From NCBI RefSeq assembly GCF_900116535.1, contig NZ_FPAU01000001.1, positions 1,041,218-1,105,217 of the forward strand: a stretch of 64,000 nt of DNA. The letters are read 5' to 3'. Origin of the DNA: Kosakonia arachidis. GTDB taxonomy: Bacteria; Pseudomonadota; Gammaproteobacteria; Enterobacterales; Enterobacteriaceae. This document shows positions 1 through 8,668 of the stretch, in pieces. Under the pieces are notes generated by a model, which did no database searches, was not told where the DNA came from, and worked only from the letters and a program-made list of their open reading frames with translations. The position numbers and the translations under genes were made by a program. Each line of letters opens with the position of its first letter. The first letter of the stretch is position 1.

Positions 1-1
1 G

Positions 2-850
2 TCGCTGGTCGCGCTGGGATTAAGCCTGGTATACGGGCTGGTACGGTTCGCCAACATCGCCCATATGCAATATGCCATGGTCGGTTCATTTATTACCGCT
101 GCCGGGCTTCATCTTGGCATGCCGTTGTCTCTGGCAATCGTGTTTTCGGCAATGGTCTGCGGCATGCTGTCCATGATGTTGCATCACTGGGTGTACCAGC
201 CGCTGCTGAAAAGCGGCACCGCTAACGCCATGATTGGCTCGTTGGCGGTATCGATGGTGCTGATTGCTCTGGTTCTCGGGGTTGAAGGATCGGCCCCGGT
301 GAATTATTCCCTGCCAGTTGGCGCACTCGTGCAAGTTGGTGACACCCGCATCTCCTCCGACGAGCTCTGGAGTCTTGGCGTCACGATTTCTCTGGTAGTG
401 ATGTTCAGTCTGCTGCTGTTTCGCACGCCACAAGGCCGCGCTATCCGTGCGCTGGCCAGTAACCGGGATCTGGCAGCAGCCTCCGGGTTAAATGCCAGCG
501 CCATTATCCACACCGTCAATCTGGTGGCCGGAATGCTGGCCGCCGTGGGCGGCAGCATGCTGGCGATGAACGCCAGCGCATGGGTTAACCAGGGCAATGA
601 TCTGATGTTGCCGGTACTCGCTGCCGCCATTCTCGGCGGGCTGGGAAACCCAATGGGCGCCATTTTTGGCGCGCTCCTTATCGCGGCAACCGAAACCCTC
701 GTTACCAACATCGACTGGAGCTGGCTGTTCGGCGGCGACTTATTGTTTATCCCGGTGACCTGGGTGAATGCCTCATCTTTTGTGATTCTGCTGCTGGCGC
801 TGTTACTGCGTCCTTATGGCCTGTTTAACCGGGAGGTTCGCCGTGTCTGA
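2..850 (+). CDS. LivH-like branched-chain amino acid/amide ABC permease (5' partial)
   Basis: Inner-membrane permease of the LivH/UrtB family, one half of the channel of an importer for branched-chain amino acids, urea or short amides. The reading frame is open from base 2 and begins inside the gene: the first residues (GLSLVYGLVRFANIAH) match the conserved N-terminal helix of LivH proteins, so the start lies before the window. Several hydrophobic helices follow, with the family's cytoplasmic loop around RAIRALASNRDLAAASGLN and the C-terminal LGGLGNPMGAIFG motif. The stop overlaps the GTG start of the next permease. The substrate cannot be read from the permease alone; the binding-protein gene, usually upstream, is not in view. 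Confidence 0.9.
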   Translation, partial: SLVALGLSLVYGLVRFANIAHMQYAMVGSFITAAGLHLGMPLSLAIVFSAMVCGMLSMMLHHWVYQPLLKSGTANAMIGSLAVSMVLIALVLGVEGSAPVNYSLPVGALVQVGDTRISSDELWSLGVTISLVVMFSLLLFRTPQGRAIRALASNRDLAAASGLNASAIIHTVNLVAGMLAAVGGSMLAMNASAWVNQGNDLMLPVLAAAILGGLGNPMGAIFGALLIAATETLVTNIDWSWLFGGDLLFIPVTWVNASSFVILLLALLLRPYGLFNREVRRV

Positions 851-1730
851 GTTTTTACTGCATATCCTTTGCCTTGCCGGGATATATGCCATTGTTGCGC
901 TTGCTCTGAATTTACAGGCAGGTTACGCCGGTTTACTGAATTTCGGTCATATCGTGTTTGTCGGCACTGGCGCTTATGCCATCGGTCTGGGAAGCAATTT
1001 GGGGTTACCGCTGTGGCTGGTGATCCCGGCCGGATTACTGTGTGCCCTTGTTATCAGCGCGTTAATGACGTTGCTGGGCCGTCAGCTCACGGCTGATTAC
1101 TGGGGCATTGCCACGCTGGCGCTGGCTGAAATCATCCGTATTGCGGTCGTCAATGAAGACCGTCTGACGGGCGGCGCGCAGGGGATTGGCGGGCTGTCCG
1201 CGCCCTGGTCAACTGGCGATACGGTCACTGATACGCGTATCTTCGCGGTCATTATTCTGCTCAGCGTTATCGTCGCCACGCTCGTCAGCCTGCGGATCGG
1301 TGCCAGCCGGTTTGGCCGGGCGCTGCGGCTGATGCGTGAGCAACCTCAATTAGCGATCTGCATGGGCTATGCGCTGCCGTGGCTGAAATGCCGCGCGTTA
1401 ATGAGTAGCGCGGTGATGTGCTGTCTGGCCGGCATGTTACTGGCCTGGTACACCGACTATGTCAGCCCGGATTATTTGCTCTCTTCGGAAACCTTTCTTA
1501 TCTGGAGCATGGTGATGATCGGCGGTATTGGCAATGTGCGCGGTGTGCTGTTGGGCGTGTTGCTGGTGGAAGCGCTGTATAACTTTATCCCCTTCGCAAA
1601 AGACTATTTCCATATCAGTTCAGATCTGACTGGCGCTCTGCGCCTGGGGTTGGTTGGTCTGGCTCTATTACTGTGTCTGCTCACCCGGCCGGGGGGCCTG
1701 TTACCGGAAAAATTAAGGACTTTATCATGA
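843..1730 (+). CDS. LivM-like branched-chain amino acid/amide ABC permease
   Basis: Second permease (LivM/UrtC family, about 295 residues) that pairs with the upstream LivH-like protein. I choose GTG at 843 because GGGAGG lies just upstream and the GTG overlaps the preceding stop (GTGTCTGA); an ATG at 816 is in frame but sits deep in the previous gene with no ribosome site. The family signature AGYAGLLNFGHIVFVGTGAY is near the N-terminus and GGIGNVRGVLLG is near the C-terminus, among many hydrophobic helices. The C-terminus overlaps the next ATPase gene by ATGA, which points to tight translational coupling of the transporter operon. Confidence 0.9.
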   Translation: MSEFLLHILCLAGIYAIVALALNLQAGYAGLLNFGHIVFVGTGAYAIGLGSNLGLPLWLVIPAGLLCALVISALMTLLGRQLTADYWGIATLALAEIIRIAVVNEDRLTGGAQGIGGLSAPWSTGDTVTDTRIFAVIILLSVIVATLVSLRIGASRFGRALRLMREQPQLAICMGYALPWLKCRALMSSAVMCCLAGMLLAWYTDYVSPDYLLSSETFLIWSMVMIGGIGNVRGVLLGVLLVEALYNFIPFAKDYFHISSDLTGALRLGLVGLALLLCLLTRPGGLLPEKLRTLS

Positions 1731-2506
1731 GCCGTTTGCTTGAAGTGGCTGATGTCAGCAAAGCCTTTGGTGGCAACCAGGTACTGACATCCGTGTCATT
1801 TACGCTGGAAAAGGGCGAAATTCTTGGTCTGCTGGGGCCGAATGGTTCCGGTAAAAGCACGCTGCTCAACACCATTTCCGGGTTTACCCGACCAGATGGC
1901 GGCAGCATCACATTTGATGGTCGCTCCATTGCTTGTCAGCCAAGCCACCGGATCATCCAGGCGGGCATTGCGCGTACCTTCCAGCTCCCCGTTATGCCGG
2001 AAAAGATGAGCGTTATGGAAGTTGTGATGACGGCGGGTACTCGTCATCACGGGTTATTCAACGGTCTGCTGGGCCTGTCCTCCGGGCGTAAAGCTGAACA
2101 GGAAGACAGAGCCCGCGCCAGCGAATTGCTGGATATCTTATTGCTAACCAAAGTTAAAGATCTACCTGCTGCGGCGCTTTCCGGCGGACAGAAAAAATTA
2201 CTGGGCATTGCTTGTGCACTGATGGGCAAACCGACGCTTCTGATGCTGGATGAACCCATGGCCGGTGTGCATCCGAAATTACGCCAGGAGCTGGTAGAAA
2301 CGTTGGTCAACCTGAGTCGTCAGGGTATTTCACTTTTGGTCATTGAACACGATATGCACTTTATCAACACCTTGTGCCAGCGCTGCATTGTGCTGGATCG
2401 CGGGCAGATTGTCGCCAGTTGCCGCCCGGACGAACTGGCGCAGAACCAGCAGGTGCTGGAAGCCTACCTTGGGCACAGCACCACAACATTGCAGGAGGCC
2501 GTATGA
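1727..2506 (+). CDS. LivG-like ABC transporter ATPase
   Basis: Cytoplasmic ATPase (259 residues) that powers the adjacent LivH/LivM-like permeases. It shows Walker A GPNGSGKST, the ABC signature LSGGQKKLL, Walker B LLMLDEP and the switch histidine in VIEHDM. The ATG at 1727 overlaps the stop of the preceding permease and follows TAAGGA; an upstream in-frame ATG at 1673 would overlap livM-like by 58 bases and is less likely. The long insert before the signature (RHHGLFNGLLGLSSGRKAEQE) is usual for LivG-type subunits. The gene ends in another ATGA overlap with the second ATPase. Confidence 0.92.
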   Translation: MSRLLEVADVSKAFGGNQVLTSVSFTLEKGEILGLLGPNGSGKSTLLNTISGFTRPDGGSITFDGRSIACQPSHRIIQAGIARTFQLPVMPEKMSVMEVVMTAGTRHHGLFNGLLGLSSGRKAEQEDRARASELLDILLLTKVKDLPAAALSGGQKKLLGIACALMGKPTLLMLDEPMAGVHPKLRQELVETLVNLSRQGISLLVIEHDMHFINTLCQRCIVLDRGQIVASCRPDELAQNQQVLEAYLGHSTTTLQEAV

Positions 2507-3222
2507 TTACCCTCGAAAACGTGGTCGCCGGTTATACCCCGGGGATTGATATTCTGCATGGTATTTCATTGCACGTTGAGCAGGCGGAAATCGTGACACT
2601 ACTGGGGCCAAATGGCTGCGGCAAATCCACCTTGCTGAAATCGATTGCTGGTTTTGTCTCCCCGCGCACAGGACGGGTTGAAATCGATGGCCGGGAAACG
2701 GCAAAAATTCCGGTGCACCGGAAAATCCGTGAATGCGCACTCGGTTTTGTCCCACAACTGGACAACGTCTTCAACAATCTGACTGTGGCAGAAAATCTGC
2801 AAACCGGAGGGCAGTTTTTACCGCCCGGCCAGCGTAAGCAGCGGATGGCGCAACTGGCGGAACATTATCCGGTGTTACATAAAAAGTGGCAATCACCCGC
2901 GTCCGCGCTTTCCGGCGGCGAGAGACAAATTCTCGCGCTGGCCCGCGCACTGATGCCCGAACCCGCCGTACTGCTGCTTGATGAACCGTCTGCCGGGCTG
3001 TCGCCGAAAATGCTGACGGAAGTGTTTAGCGCCATACAAACCATTCGCCGCCAGGAGAAAGTGACCATTTTGATGGTCGAGCAGAATGCCATGGAGGCAC
3101 TGCACATTTCTGACCGGGCTTATGTGCTGGCGCTGGGGAAAGTGGCGATGGAGGGGAGTGCGCGGGATCTGCTGGACGACCCCCGTATGCGCGAGCTCTA
3201 TTTTGGCGGTCGTGCCGCCTGA
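2503..3222 (+). CDS. LivF-like ABC transporter ATPase
   Basis: Second ATPase of the transporter (239 residues, LivF/UrtE family). Walker A is GPNGCGKST, the signature LSGGERQIL, Walker B VLLLDEPSAG, and VEQN replaces the usual switch-histidine stretch, as is typical for LivF. The ATG at 2503 overlaps the stop of the LivG-like gene and follows GCAGGAGG. Having two distinct ATPases and two distinct permeases is characteristic of the hydrophobic amino acid/urea uptake class. The next gene begins 33 bases downstream on the same strand and may be co-transcribed. Confidence 0.92.
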   Translation: MITLENVVAGYTPGIDILHGISLHVEQAEIVTLLGPNGCGKSTLLKSIAGFVSPRTGRVEIDGRETAKIPVHRKIRECALGFVPQLDNVFNNLTVAENLQTGGQFLPPGQRKQRMAQLAEHYPVLHKKWQSPASALSGGERQILALARALMPEPAVLLLDEPSAGLSPKMLTEVFSAIQTIRRQEKVTILMVEQNAMEALHISDRAYVLALGKVAMEGSARDLLDDPRMRELYFGGRAA

Positions 3223-3255
3223 CAGGATCAATAAAAAGAACAGAAGGAATACGCC

Positions 3256-4098
3256 ATGCCGATTACCCCGGTTATCGATCACGCGGTGATTAATGTCGAT
3301 GAAGAACTGGATCAGGCGCAATGTCTGTTCCAGCGGATGGGATTTCAGCTCAGTACGCGGGGACACCATTCGATGGGCTCCAGCAACCATCTGGCCATAT
3401 TTGCTGATAACTATCTGGAACTTTTAGGTTATGAGCCAGCCAGGCAGGCAGACTCGCGAGGTTTATGGAACGTTGCTCCAGGCCTTGCCGGACTGGTCTG
3501 GAAAACCGGGGATGCGCATGCGGTATGGCAGCATCTCCAGCAATGCCAACTCGATGGAGAACCGCCAACCCGCTTCTTCCGCCCGGTGATACTGCCGGAC
3601 GGCAGTCAGGCTGAAGCCCGGTTCTGTATCTCGCGGATCCGCGCCAGCGCCGTGACATACGGTTTCAGTTTTTTCTGCGAACATCAGACGCCGCAAGCCG
3701 TTTGGCAACCCGCCTGGCAAGTACACCCTAATGGCGTGCAGGCGCTGTCCGCGTTCGTTATTGCCTCGCCTCAGCCTGAACAGACACTGGCGCTGTATCG
3801 CCAGTTATTCAGTACGGAGGCCCGCGTAGAGGACAACGGTGGCTATGTGCTTGATTCAGGAACCTGCTGCCTGCGTATTATCACGCATCAACAGGCAAGC
3901 CAGGAGTTCGCGCTACCGACTGTCGCTGCGCAGGCACCGGCGAAAATGGTGGCGCTCTGTTTTCAGGTGGCGTCACTGGAGCGGCTCAGAAACTGCTTTA
4001 ACCAGGGCGATATCCAGTGGCGTGAGCAGGGCCATCAGGTGTTGGTGATGCAGCAGCAGGCGCAGTGGCTGGCGATGCGTTTTGAGGAAAAAGCGTAG
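3256..4098 (+). CDS. VOC-superfamily (glyoxalase-like) protein
   Basis: 280-residue protein whose N-terminus (ITPVIDHAVINVDEELDQA, with MGFQLSTRGHHSMGSSNHL) matches the glyoxalase_3-type vicinal-oxygen-chelate fold: a first beta strand with a metal-ligand His (DHAVINV) and a second His in SSNHLAIF. A second VOC-like half appears to follow (VIASPQPEQTLALYRQLF). AGAAGGA precedes the ATG. It lies 33 bases after the transporter ATPase, so it probably belongs to the same operon and may act on the imported compound or a product of it. The specific reaction is unknown. Confidence 0.75.
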   Translation: MPITPVIDHAVINVDEELDQAQCLFQRMGFQLSTRGHHSMGSSNHLAIFADNYLELLGYEPARQADSRGLWNVAPGLAGLVWKTGDAHAVWQHLQQCQLDGEPPTRFFRPVILPDGSQAEARFCISRIRASAVTYGFSFFCEHQTPQAVWQPAWQVHPNGVQALSAFVIASPQPEQTLALYRQLFSTEARVEDNGGYVLDSGTCCLRIITHQQASQEFALPTVAAQAPAKMVALCFQVASLERLRNCFNQGDIQWREQGHQVLVMQQQAQWLAMRFEEKA

Positions 4099-4120
4099 AA
4101 GGGAGCGTCCAGGGAGAGGT

Positions 4121-4149
4121 GCCAGCACGCAAAGGGAACCTTTGCTGGC
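4121..4149 (+). terminator. Possible terminator after VOC gene
   Basis: GCAAAGG and CCTTTGC pair around a GAA loop, extended by GCCA/TGGC after a bulge. The tract that follows (GGCTTCTCTTG) is only weakly T-rich, so termination is uncertain. Confidence 0.35.
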
Positions 4150-4258
4150 GGCTTCTCTTGTGTACTTCAGGCATAACATTTCCAACCCGGCTGCACTTTC
4201 TGGCAGCCGGCAGATTTCGGCACAAATTTCAGAGGGTGTAATCCACGGCGGCGCGGCC

Positions 4259-4498
4259 TTACTCCGCCACCAGCCACATATCCGCTTCTTCAAACATTTC
4301 CTCGAGCATCCGGTTCAGCTTTTCCCTGTCGTTTTTACTGGCATCACTGTTCAGACCGTTGGCCTGCATGGGTTTTACCCGGACATCGGCATCAGGAAAC
4401 AGACGGTGAACACGCCGGGTAAGTTCATCGAGGATGATTTCCCTGGCACCGGGAAGCCCTTCAACATTGCGTTTGTCATAGACCAGTTCAACGAACAT
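4259..4498 (-). CDS. DinI-like family protein, SOS-controlled
   Basis: 79-residue protein of the DinI family, small acidic proteins that modulate RecA filaments and LexA/UmuD cleavage in the SOS response. The sequence follows the DinI pattern: a beta strand (MFVELVYDKR), a first helix with ELTRRVHRLFPDADVRV, and a second acidic helix ending EEMFEEADMWLVAE, comparable to the DinI end ESADDWFVSE. I choose the ATG at 4498, preceded by CAGGA at good spacing; an ATG 66 bases upstream lies beyond the ribosome site and inside the promoter. A consensus LexA operator sits 38 bases upstream, which independently supports an SOS function. Confidence 0.85.
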   Translation of the reverse strand: MFVELVYDKRNVEGLPGAREIILDELTRRVHRLFPDADVRVKPMQANGLNSDASKNDREKLNRMLEEMFEEADMWLVAE

Positions 4499-4536
4499 TA
4501 ACCATTCCTGTGTGTGAATTAATAACGCAGTATTTA

Positions 4537-4556
4537 TACTGTATAAAAAAACAGTA
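4537..4556 (-). promoter_or_regulatory. LexA (SOS) box of the DinI-like gene
   Basis: TACTGTATAAAAAAACAGTA on the plus strand has CTGT-N8-ACAG, the full LexA core with TA flanks. Read on the gene's strand, a TATAAA element immediately follows and could serve as the -10, so LexA binding would block RNA polymerase. Confidence 0.9.
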
Positions 4557-4888
4557 ATCAACATTGAAAGTGAAAGTGAAAGGGGAAGGGCAGTAGGTAT
4601 TTTGCGCGATATCGATAGGTTATTTCGTGCTATTTCTCCACGACATGGGTGAAAGACCCTCGGATGCCAGGTGGTTCAGGGGTGACTATTTTTCCCGACT
4701 GATGCTTTCTGAATATGTTCCCGAGTGGTATTTAACGACCTTCACCAGGTTTATCGCCCACAGGAAGCCACCCCGCTGCGTGCGTCTTTTGGCTGAAATA
4801 ACCGTAACGCTTTCGTTTCTGCGGCTCCCCTTGTAGCATATGTCACGAATTTTATTGTGGTTGTAGCGTGAGCTCTAAGGAAGTGAGT
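4557..4888. other. Intergenic region between DinI-like gene and leuE
   Basis: Divergent upstream region. A 69-codon open frame at 4627-4836 has no ribosome site and no recognisable family, so I do not call it. Apart from the LexA box at its left edge I see no clear operator or hairpin; it presumably holds the leuE promoter. Confidence 0.5.
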
Positions 4889-5527
4889 GTGTTTGCGGAA
4901 TTTGGCGTTATCAGTTACTGGACCTATTTTATCGGCGCGATTTTTATCATTCTGGTGCCCGGGCCGAACACCTTTTTTGTGCTGAAAACCAGTATCGCGG
5001 GTGGATTACGCAACGGTTATACCGCTGCGGCAGGTGTTTTTATTGGTGATGCTGTGCTGATGTTTCTCGCGTACGCCGGTGTCGCCACGCTGATTAAAAC
5101 AACACCGGTATTGTTCAATATCGTGCGTTATCTCGGCGCGATTTATTTGCTGTGGCTTGGCGGGAAAATGCTCTACAGTACCTTTGTCCAGCCAGCGCAG
5201 CCGCAAAACGATGACAATGCGCCCAAAGGCGATATTTTAAAACGCTCGTTGGTGCTAAGCCTGACTAACCCGAAAGCGATTCTGTTTTATGTTTCGTTCT
5301 TTGTGCAATTTATCGACATCCATTATGCCCGGCCCGGCGTGTCATTTTTTATTCTCGCCAGCACGCTGGAGATTATCAGCTTCTGCTATTTCAGCTTCCT
5401 GATTGTGACAGGTTCGTATGTGACACAATGGGTGAAGACAAAAAAACGCTTAACCCGTCTGGGAAATTCGCTGATTGGTTTAATTTTTGTCGGCTTCGCT
5501 GCCCGTCTGGCAACGTTACAATCCTGA
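4889..5527 (+). CDS. leuE: Leucine efflux protein LeuE
   Basis: LysE/RhtB-family inner-membrane exporter of leucine and related amino acids; the sequence is collinear with E. coli LeuE and, with the chosen start, has the same length (212 residues). Signature stretches include [17 protein letters not shown] in the first helix region, [20 protein letters not shown] and the C-terminal [18 protein letters not shown]. The GTG at 4889 is chosen because AAGGA lies seven bases upstream and it aligns with the E. coli start (FAEFGV); in-frame GTGs at 4868 and 4883 are alternatives. The upstream neighbours differ from E. coli. Confidence 0.95.
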   Translation: MFAEFGVISYWTYFIGAIFIILVPGPNTFFVLKTSIAGGLRNGYTAAAGVFIGDAVLMFLAYAGVATLIKTTPVLFNIVRYLGAIYLLWLGGKMLYSTFVQPAQPQNDDNAPKGDILKRSLVLSLTNPKAILFYVSFFVQFIDIHYARPGVSFFILASTLEIISFCYFSFLIVTGSYVTQWVKTKKRLTRLGNSLIGLIFVGFAARLATLQS

Positions 5528-5552
5528 AGATATAACCTAAAGATAGAGAAAT

Positions 5553-5580
5553 AAAAGCCACGTCAGCAAACGTGGCTTTT
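5553..5580. terminator. Terminator between leuE and PTS IIB
   Basis: AAAAGCCACGT and ACGTGGCTTTT form an 11-base stem with a CAGCAA loop, flanked by A and T runs, so it can end transcription from both convergent genes. Confidence 0.9.
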
Positions 5581-5586
5581 TAGCGT

Positions 5587-5898
5587 TTATTCTGTCAGCA
5601 CGGGCATTTTCGCCATGACAAACTCCAGCACTTTTTCACCATCCATTGACGCGAAAGGATAGCTTTCAATAATCGCGACAGGCGCATCACCCACGGCGGC
5701 TTTAATTTCATCGAGTTTGTACTGGATGTGCGGCGCGACCAGAAAACAGTCAAAGGCGGGAGCAACGCTGGCAAAATTATCCATACCGACCGCACTAATC
5801 AGCATGGGATAGTTATGTTCGTGGGCTGCCTTTTGCATCCGTTTCGCCAGTGCATTGGCGGTATTGCCGAAAAGACAACATATAAGTAACTTTTTCAT
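5587..5898 (-). CDS. Orphan PTS lactose/cellobiose-type IIB component
   Basis: 103-residue IIB protein of the lactose/cellobiose PTS family. The N-terminal strand and P-loop read KKLLICCLFGNTANALAKRM; one of the two adjacent Cys would be the phospho-acceptor (families of this type have Cys just before the loop). The middle VAPHIQYKLDEIKAA matches the 'gPQi.y.l..ik' segment of ChbB-like proteins. GGAGGA precedes the chosen ATG; an upstream in-frame ATG at 5928 lacks a ribosome site. No IIA, IIC or sugar hydrolase gene is adjacent, so it must work with partners elsewhere or have a regulatory role. Confidence 0.8.
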   Translation of the reverse strand: MKKLLICCLFGNTANALAKRMQKAAHEHNYPMLISAVGMDNFASVAPAFDCFLVAPHIQYKLDEIKAAVGDAPVAIIESYPFASMDGEKVLEFVMAKMPVLTE

Positions 5899-5985
5899 GG
5901 TTCTGTCCTCCAGGAAGAATCCCCACACTATGTCCGCCAGTGGTGAGAAAATGAGCGCAATCTCCAGGTTTATGACGAAATATCG

Positions 5986-7530
5986 TTACTGAAACACCGA
6001 AATAGCTTCTGCTAAACGAATAGCCTGCTGATTCATGCGCCCGGAGGCTTCAGCGCCTTCTTGCACACGCTCGGCATTCTGGTGGGTGATCCTGTCCAGA
6101 TCTTCCACGGCCAAACTTATTTCGCCAAGCGCAGTCGCCTGTTCGGCAGTGGCTGCGGTGATGTGTGCAATCAGCGCGGTGACGTTCTGTACCTGGCTAA
6201 CAATCTCTTTCATCGTCTTTCCTGCGTTATCGGCCAGCACACTACCGGAATCGACGTTCGTCACACTGGTTTCGATCAACGCTTTGATTTCGCTGGCCGC
6301 GCTGGCGCTGCGGCTTGCCAGGTTTCTCACTTCGCCGGCCACCACCGCAAAACCTTTGCCTTGTTCCCCCGCGCGTGCAGCTTCTACCGCGGCGTTCAGT
6401 GCCAGGATATTAGTCTGAAAGGCAATACTGTCGATAATGCTGGTGATGCTGGCAATTTGCCGCGAACTGTCCGCAATCGCCGACATCATCTCGATCATCT
6501 GGTTCATGACCTGTCCACCTTGCTGCGCCGCGCTCTGTGTTCCTTGTGAAAGGGCGGTGACTTCCGCTGCCGTCTCGCGGTTACTTCTTACCGTCGCCGT
6601 CATTTCGTTCATGGTGGCGGCCGTTTGCTGCACATTTGCTGCCGCCTGTTCAGTCTGACGGCTTAAAGAATCATTTCCTGCCCGTATCGCGTCTGATGCT
6701 TTCAGCACGGTCACCGCCTGGCCGCTGACGTCGTTAACCAGCCAGCGAAACATCAGGCCGAGCTGATTGATGGCGCGTAGCGTCACTCCCACTTCATCTA
6801 CGCGGTTGAGTTGTTCCACCTGATGTATTTCGCCGCTGGCAACCTGCAATGCCTGACGCCGCAGATGTTCAACCGGGCGAACGATTTGCTGCTCAAGCCA
6901 GATATCGATTATCAACAGCAGTAGCGTCATGAAACCCGAGAAACTCGCCATTTGCCCGGGCGTCAATCCATGCAACCAGGCGGCCGTCAGGCTGAATAAC
7001 AGCGCGAAAATCAGTGCCGAGCGTAATCGCCAGCGCAGGGAAAGGGTGACGAACAGCGAGCGCCACGCCATCCAACCGGTGCGAATAATTAATCCCTTAT
7101 GAAAACGTCGGCCTTTGCTTTGTCCGTTGCGAAACTCACGGTACAGCGTCTCTGCCGCCGCGATTTCTTCCGCTGCGGGGCGCGTACGTACTGACATATA
7201 ACCCTTGATCCTGCCTTCACGCACTACCGGAATGGCGTTAGCGCGTACCCAGTAGTGATCGCCATTACGGCGGCGGTTTTTTACCAGCGCCGTCCACGGT
7301 TCCCCCTGTTTCAGTGTGCTCCACATATCCGCGAAAGCCTCTTTTGGCATATCGGGATGGCGAACCAGGTTATGAGGTTCGCCTTTTAGTTCTTCAAGCG
7401 AAAAACCACTGACCTGAATAAACGCGTCGTTAGCATAATTAATATGGCTTTGTGGGTCAGTCGTTGACATTAACGTGGCATCATTATCGAAAACGTATTC
7501 TTGCTGTGTGACGGGTTCATTGTTACGCAT
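5986..7530 (-). CDS. Aer-like methyl-accepting chemotaxis protein (PAS sensor)
   Basis: 514-residue energy/redox taxis receptor closely resembling Aer. Residues about 10-125 form a PAS domain ([25 protein letters not shown], then [17 protein letters not shown] and [15 protein letters not shown]), which in Aer binds FAD. A membrane hairpin (about 180-215) and a HAMP-like linker ([22 protein letters not shown]) follow. The signalling tip [35 protein letters not shown] marks the MCP domain (about 270-514). There is no C-terminal NWETF pentapeptide. No flagellar genes are nearby, so this is a stand-alone receptor, probably a paralogue of a canonical Aer. Confidence 0.9.
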   Translation of the reverse strand: MRNNEPVTQQEYVFDNDATLMSTTDPQSHINYANDAFIQVSGFSLEELKGEPHNLVRHPDMPKEAFADMWSTLKQGEPWTALVKNRRRNGDHYWVRANAIPVVREGRIKGYMSVRTRPAAEEIAAAETLYREFRNGQSKGRRFHKGLIIRTGWMAWRSLFVTLSLRWRLRSALIFALLFSLTAAWLHGLTPGQMASFSGFMTLLLLIIDIWLEQQIVRPVEHLRRQALQVASGEIHQVEQLNRVDEVGVTLRAINQLGLMFRWLVNDVSGQAVTVLKASDAIRAGNDSLSRQTEQAAANVQQTAATMNEMTATVRSNRETAAEVTALSQGTQSAAQQGGQVMNQMIEMMSAIADSSRQIASITSIIDSIAFQTNILALNAAVEAARAGEQGKGFAVVAGEVRNLASRSASAASEIKALIETSVTNVDSGSVLADNAGKTMKEIVSQVQNVTALIAHITAATAEQATALGEISLAVEDLDRITHQNAERVQEGAEASGRMNQQAIRLAEAISVFQ

Positions 7531-7975
7531 AGTGAGCCTTCTCAGGAAAAGGGGTACGAGCCTGAAATATGTTACATTTCTTATGTCTATTTACTGCATG
7601 GGTGCTGTGTGCTTCATATTTTTCTGCTGCTTACGTATTGGCAAAATAATGCATAAAATAATTTCACTTAAGCCATCATCTTTTTTAAGAGATGAAAAAT
7701 AAGTTTCACTTAAGGAGCTGAAAAGCGCACAGCAGTAAATTAAGTGTATATTTAGATACCAGTTTAACCACATATAATGTAGATGTTTTTATTATTGTGG
7801 AAGCTGCAAGGGGGAATGTTTCCACTGAAACTAACGTCCACCAATAAGAGTTGTGGCCGGGATCATAAACCTGTTGCTATGCTGTACTGAGAGGTGCCAA
7901 ACACGCGCCAGATCGTTTCCTGTCGGCCTGGATTCAGCTACGCTGAAACTCTCTTACTGCGAAAGGATTGTTCTT
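7531..7975. other. Intergenic region with candidate promoter for the 84-residue ORF
   Basis: AT-rich divergent region. TATAAT at 7773-7778 with TTTAGA at 7751-7756 (16-base spacing) is a plausible sigma-70 promoter pointing to the plus-strand gene at 7976 and would give a leader of about 190 bases. The leader contains a small hairpin (TTCAGC/GCTGAA at about 7932-7946). Nothing resembles a coding gene here. Confidence 0.4.
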
Positions 7976-8230
7976 ATGAAAGGTACTGTTGTCCACCACG
8001 AACACCGCATTGGCTTTCTTGTGATTCGCGATGATAAAGGTGAGTTCGCTATCGCAGAGTTGCTGGGAAAGTATGATGTTGAGATGGGAGATATCGTTTC
8101 TGGAAACCTGCACACCAACGGTAATGAGACGCTGCTTAATCAGACACAGAATGAAGCGATGGAGGTCTGTGTGAAAGGCTATGGATTGTCTGAACACGAT
8201 GCTATTAGCATGCTTTTGCGTACGCACTGA
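7976..8230 (+). CDS. Hypothetical protein, 84 residues
   Basis: I do not recognise the family. The ATG at 7976 follows GCGAAAGG at good spacing; an upstream in-frame ATG at 7853 would add 41 residues without a ribosome site. The protein starts KGTVVHHEHRIGFLVIRDDKGEFAIAELL, which reads as a small beta-barrel (OB/SH3-like) of about 60 residues, followed by a short helical tail (LSEHDAISMLL). There is no signal peptide or membrane segment, so it should be cytoplasmic. A small nucleic-acid or nucleotide-binding role is conceivable from the barrel-like pattern but is only a guess. Confidence 0.6.
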   Translation: MKGTVVHHEHRIGFLVIRDDKGEFAIAELLGKYDVEMGDIVSGNLHTNGNETLLNQTQNEAMEVCVKGYGLSEHDAISMLLRTH

Positions 8231-8342
8231 ATTAATCAACTGTTTCTTATGCGATATATCCTGATTCCAGCGAATTAATTGCAGAGAGAAAGAGTACCTA
8301 TTTTCATGTGCTGGTTGACGTTGGGGAAGGGCAATAAAAAGC

Positions 8343-8381
8343 GGCAGTTTCGACACCAAAACTGCCGGCGAATGTTTTTTT
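8343..8381 (+). terminator. Terminator-like hairpin downstream of the 84-residue ORF
   Basis: GGCAGTTT (8343-8350) pairs with AAACTGCC (8359-8366) around CGACACCA, followed within nine bases by a T7 run. It lies 110 bases after the stop. The rest of the 8231-8668 gap shows no gene or further repeat that I can support. Confidence 0.6.
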
Positions 8382-8668
8382 GAGATTGTTAAAGCGTATA
8401 TCCGTCACTTGCGCACTTTATAACCGGTTACTGGATTCAGAGCTAACGCAAATTTTTCTGTGGGAAGATTAATAAATTTGATGATCATCGGCGCTGTGCT
8501 CCGTTTAACAGATCTCTGTTGCCGCGAATGTGACGCTGTGGCAGCCCGATTCATTAATCTGTCTTAATGTTTGTCCGCAGTTTGAAGATTTGCACCCTCT
8601 CTCCAGCAGGTTTTTCCGCCTTCTGCTTACTACATTTGCTACAACTGACCGGATAAATAACCTGCGCG

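Noticed and set aside
4627-4836. 69-codon frame upstream of leuE
   Set aside because: No ribosome site, no family, Arg/Leu-rich composition typical of chance frames.
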